9,114 bases of DNA from NCBI GenBank assembly GCA_021159445.1, contig JAGGRV010000405.1, positions 1-9,114 on the forward strand. Direction: 5' to 3'. The first letter of the stretch is position 1. The number at the start of each line of letters is the position of its first letter. Below, in pieces: positions 6,854-9,114 of the stretch. Under the pieces are notes generated by a model that was not told the DNA's origin, ran no database searches, and saw only the letters and a program-made list of their open reading frames with translations. Source of the stretch: Deltaproteobacteria bacterium. Its GTDB lineage: Bacteria > Desulfobacterota > Dissulfuribacteria > Dissulfuribacterales > UBA3076. The position numbers and the translations under genes were made by a program.

Positions 6854-6877
6854 GACTCAACGACTCAACTATTTGAC
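6854..6877. repeat. Tandem array of 8-bp units, right arm of an inverted pair
   Basis: Three 8-bp units, gactcaac, gactcaac and tatttgac. On the minus strand they read gtcaaata, gttgagtc, gttgagtc, matching the gttgagta units at 6729-6765. The 88-bp spacer between the arms has no ORF or recognised motif. With the left arm it could form a hairpin in the divergent rhomboid/HAD gap, where both genes' promoters should lie; no promoter could be assigned with confidence. Confidence 0.7.
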
Positions 6878-6981
6878 GATCTCTGTATTTTGTTGATCTT
6901 GTATTTTGGCAGTGAAATTTCAAGTTTCCGGTTTCGGCATCGGCATTCAATGATAGTACACGCTTTTTCGAAAAAAGTGTA

Positions 6982-7752
6982 ATGAGCAAAAATGATACAC
7001 CGAGAGATATGACCAGATCCATATTGTTCGACATGGACGGGGTAATCCTTGACAGCATGCCATATCACGTGAGGGCCTGGCAGGAGGCCCTGTCCGAGCA
7101 TGGGTTTTCAGTATCTGCTGAGTTGCTTTATCTCCATGAGGGTGCAATCGAGCCGGACACAGCCGCGGCGATCTTCCAGGGCAATGAGCGTTTCATAGAT
7201 GCTGACATATTCCATGAGATACTGGAGCGTCAGATGGAGATATTTGCCACCCGTTACCAGTCCATGATCAAGCCATTTCCAAGGGTGCCGCAGATCCTGA
7301 GGCGGCTCAGCGAAGCCGGGTGGCAACTTGCCCTGGTCACAAGCTCTCACGTGGAAATCCTCAAAAAGGTCCTCCCACCTGAGATCAAAAGCTATATGGA
7401 CCACATTGTCACTGGAGATCAGGTCAGCAGAAGGAAACCATTTCCGGATCCATTTCTGGCCGCCCTTTCGGCTCTTGGACAGGGTCCGGAGGCATGCCTT
7501 GTGGTGGAAAACGCGCCTGCCGGCATCATGGCTGCCAAGGCCGCTGCCCTTCATTGTGTTGCCCTTACCACCACCCTTTCTGAAGAATATCTGTCTGAGG
7601 CGGACGCGGTACTAAATTCACATGCCGAGCTAAGTGATTATCTTTTTGAATGTAATTATTCACTTTCCCCCCTGACAGCCAACAGCCTTTTTCAGGTTTC
7701 AAAGCATAATCCGTTGGGAATACGCATTTTGGTGCAATCTGCCCGCGGTTGA
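6982..7752 (+). CDS. HAD-superfamily phosphatase/phosphomutase, beta-phosphoglucomutase-like (subfamily IA)
   Basis: A 256-residue cytoplasmic HAD enzyme, a Mg2+-dependent phosphatase or phosphomutase acting through an aspartyl-phosphate. Motif I is FDMDGVILDS (16-25: nucleophile Asp17, acid/base Asp19). A helical cap spans ~27-95. Motif II is LVTSS (118-122), motif III is Lys152 in RRKPFPDPF, and motif IV is VVENAPAGI (174-182), with Glu176 and an Asn where many members have Asp. The cap and motif IV resemble beta-phosphoglucomutase-like proteins, but substrate cannot be assigned; sugar phosphates are most likely. The HAD fold ends near residue 222. The last ~34 residues match nothing I recognise and may be read-through past a lost stop. 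Start: the ATG at 6982 has no clear Shine-Dalgarno. A second ATG at 7009 gives the more usual family start just before motif I, but its GAGAG lies too close (two bases). Confidence 0.88.
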   Translation: MSKNDTPRDMTRSILFDMDGVILDSMPYHVRAWQEALSEHGFSVSAELLYLHEGAIEPDTAAAIFQGNERFIDADIFHEILERQMEIFATRYQSMIKPFPRVPQILRRLSEAGWQLALVTSSHVEILKKVLPPEIKSYMDHIVTGDQVSRRKPFPDPFLAALSALGQGPEACLVVENAPAGIMAAKAAALHCVALTTTLSEEYLSEADAVLNSHAELSDYLFECNYSLSPLTANSLFQVSKHNPLGIRILVQSARG

Positions 7753-7836
7753 AACCCTGCAAAAGCCTATCGGCTGCCAGGGAGTGTGAACGGTTACTTT
7801 TGGATAGTAGCTGGGTTATGGTAGGGACATCTGCAT

Positions 7837-8985
7837 TTACTCACTGTCCTTTGTAGTATGGCAAACAAAACAACCGGTTCCGTCGTCACCCCCGCCACCT
7901 GCCAATTGGCCCGAGTAATCCCACCTGAGCATATCAGGATAGGGGCTTCCGTGTGCTCGGTGGCAGGATATACATGAGACCATGTCACCACCATTTCCAG
8001 TTGTTACTGTACTGGAAGGACTGGTGATAGTGTCAATGAACTGGCGAGCAACAGGGACATCCGGATTGAACATCCCTGGGACACCAGGAGGTCCGGTCCC
8101 ATCGGTATTGTATTTGCTGGTTTCTCCAAAGGCGGGCAAGTAGATTCCCGACGGATGCCTAAACCAAGGGGAGGTATGCCAACCACCACCAGGGCCAGCC
8201 TTAAATCCCCCGTTACCCGACCATGGTCCAAAACGAGTGGAATGAAAATCGGTATGGCAGGAGTTGCAAAACCGGCTTATCCCTGCATTACCAAAGCCAC
8301 CATAAGCGGGGATATCCCAATATTCATTATGGTCCGTAGAAGATACTGTTTGTTGCCAGTCCGCGTCCTCCAATCCTTTTACATTTCTGAGATCAGTACC
8401 CGGGCCCTGGGCGTGCCTTTTTGCCAAAAACCGAAACCAGCCATTTTCTTCATCAGCTATATCGGTATCTGATCCGCCTTTATGATGAGCTGGTGTATGA
8501 CAGGCGATACAACCGTTTCCATCAACCCACTCAGAAGGCCATGGCCATTTCCAATGGGCCAAAGAATAGTGGCAACTGGTGGTACAACCGAAAGCGCCTG
8601 CTTGATCACTAAGGCCTGGTCCCATGCCGAGATTACCGTCGATGTTGCTAATAGCATTGTGTCCATAGACATCACCATTGTGCTCCACCCAGTAAAAATT
8701 GCCACCAGCTAAGGAATCACCATAATCAATACCGCCAGTAGTATAGACAACCGGTACTTTACATTCGCCTAAATCATAAATAGCGGCACTAGTATGCGAA
8801 TGACATCCTATACACGTATTATTCAGGAGTGATAACTGTGGGCCATCTGCGAAAACTGTATTTCCGTTCTGGCTGTTATGCATGGTATGGCAGTTGGCAC
8901 AACTACCTGATACTTTGGCGAATATGTGGGTAGGTATGGTGAGTAGGAATAGGGATAAAATGATGCTTGCTTTTAATTGCTTCAT
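7837..8985 (-). CDS. Secreted multihaem cytochrome c with paired CXXCH motifs
   Basis: A 382-residue periplasmic or surface cytochrome for electron transfer in anaerobic respiration. The N-terminus, MKQLKASIILSLFLLTIPTHIFA, is a Sec signal with probable cleavage after Ala23. Canonical haem-binding motifs are CANCH (29-33), CIGCH (58-62), CIACH (159-163), CNSCH (240-244), CISCH (338-342) and CFVCH (372-376). A seventh possible site, CTTSCH (134-139), has three residues between the cysteines. The first pair, with CANCHTMHNS, and the last pair, CISCHRAHGS...CFVCH, have the doubled-CXXCH layout seen in many Desulfobacterota and Geobacter cytochromes. Extra histidines (TMH, FHST, FRHPSG, RAH) may serve as distal ligands. 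There is no membrane anchor beyond the signal. An AGGA lies a few bases before the ATG at 8985. It is convergent with the HAD gene; no partner gene is in view. Redox partner and substrate unknown. Confidence 0.93.
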   Translation of the reverse strand: MKQLKASIILSLFLLTIPTHIFAKVSGSCANCHTMHNSQNGNTVFADGPQLSLLNNTCIGCHSHTSAAIYDLGECKVPVVYTTGGIDYGDSLAGGNFYWVEHNGDVYGHNAISNIDGNLGMGPGLSDQAGAFGCTTSCHYSLAHWKWPWPSEWVDGNGCIACHTPAHHKGGSDTDIADEENGWFRFLAKRHAQGPGTDLRNVKGLEDADWQQTVSSTDHNEYWDIPAYGGFGNAGISRFCNSCHTDFHSTRFGPWSGNGGFKAGPGGGWHTSPWFRHPSGIYLPAFGETSKYNTDGTGPPGVPGMFNPDVPVARQFIDTITSPSSTVTTGNGGDMVSCISCHRAHGSPYPDMLRWDYSGQLAGGGGDDGTGCFVCHTTKDSE

Positions 8986-9114
8986 TTTCCTGCTACTTTT
9001 TCAAAAAAATGATATTCCTTTATGTTCAATAGATGCTTGTCACCTGAAATAATAAAACCAGCCTTAGGAACGGGAGATAAATAAGTTGAACAAAAATTAA
9101 TAGGATTTTTTGTT

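Noticed and set aside
6729..6877. CRISPR array
   Set aside because: The units are 8 bp, contiguous without spacers and present in both orientations; no cas gene is nearby.
7753..7836. Bidirectional terminator between the convergent HAD and cytochrome genes
   Set aside because: Only a weak stem (agcc/ggct within ccctg/caggg) is visible with no T tract on either side.
8986..9114. Promoter of the cytochrome gene
   Set aside because: The region is AT-rich and should hold it, but no -35/-10 pair with acceptable spacing could be read with confidence.

Overview
The window is 9.1 kb of chromosomal-type DNA of moderate GC. It holds five intact protein genes, one gene remnant, and an unusual amount of structured repeat DNA in the gaps. 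A periplasmic multihaem cytochrome c with paired CXXCH motifs, an exported FN3/PKD/DNRLRE surface protein and a DUF3417-type alpha-glucan phosphorylase together suggest a Gram-negative anaerobe. The Desulfobacterota ('Deltaproteobacteria') or a phylum with a similar lifestyle fit best. This is inferred from gene content only; there is no rRNA or other marker.

Layout. (1) Positions 76-2601, minus: alpha-glucan (glycogen/maltodextrin) phosphorylase. (2) Positions 2602-3077: no intact gene. It holds a 122-bp imperfect palindromic element sitting against the phosphorylase start codon, flanked by a 14-bp direct repeat, then the 3' part of a broken cyclophilin-type peptidyl-prolyl isomerase gene (minus). 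Next come a small inverted repeat and the strong ribosome binding site of the following gene. (3) Positions 3078-5480, plus: 800-residue exported multidomain protein (FN3, two PKD, DNRLRE, three PKD), closed by a very strong intrinsic terminator. (4) Positions 5548-5735: a truncated second copy of the palindromic element, then an inverted repeat whose arms are arrays of 7-bp units. (5) Positions 5736-6695, minus: rhomboid intramembrane serine protease. (6) Positions 6696-6981: divergent gap with arrays of 8-bp units in inverted orientation. (7) Positions 6982-7752, plus: HAD phosphatase of the beta-phosphoglucomutase-like type. (8) Positions 7837-8985, minus: secreted cytochrome c with six CXXCH motifs and one CX3CH motif, convergent with the HAD gene.

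The genes do not form an operon; neighbours alternate in strand. The phosphorylase releases glucose-1-phosphate and the HAD enzyme could act on a sugar phosphate, but no shared transcript links them. The most interesting material is the repeat DNA. One palindromic element appears to have entered between a cyclophilin remnant and the phosphorylase gene and now supplies the phosphorylase leader. Two inverted arrays of very short tandem units, alike in architecture but different in sequence, flank the rhomboid gene. I found no CRISPR array, tRNA, rRNA, transposase, phage gene or defence system, and no convincing new multi-gene system.
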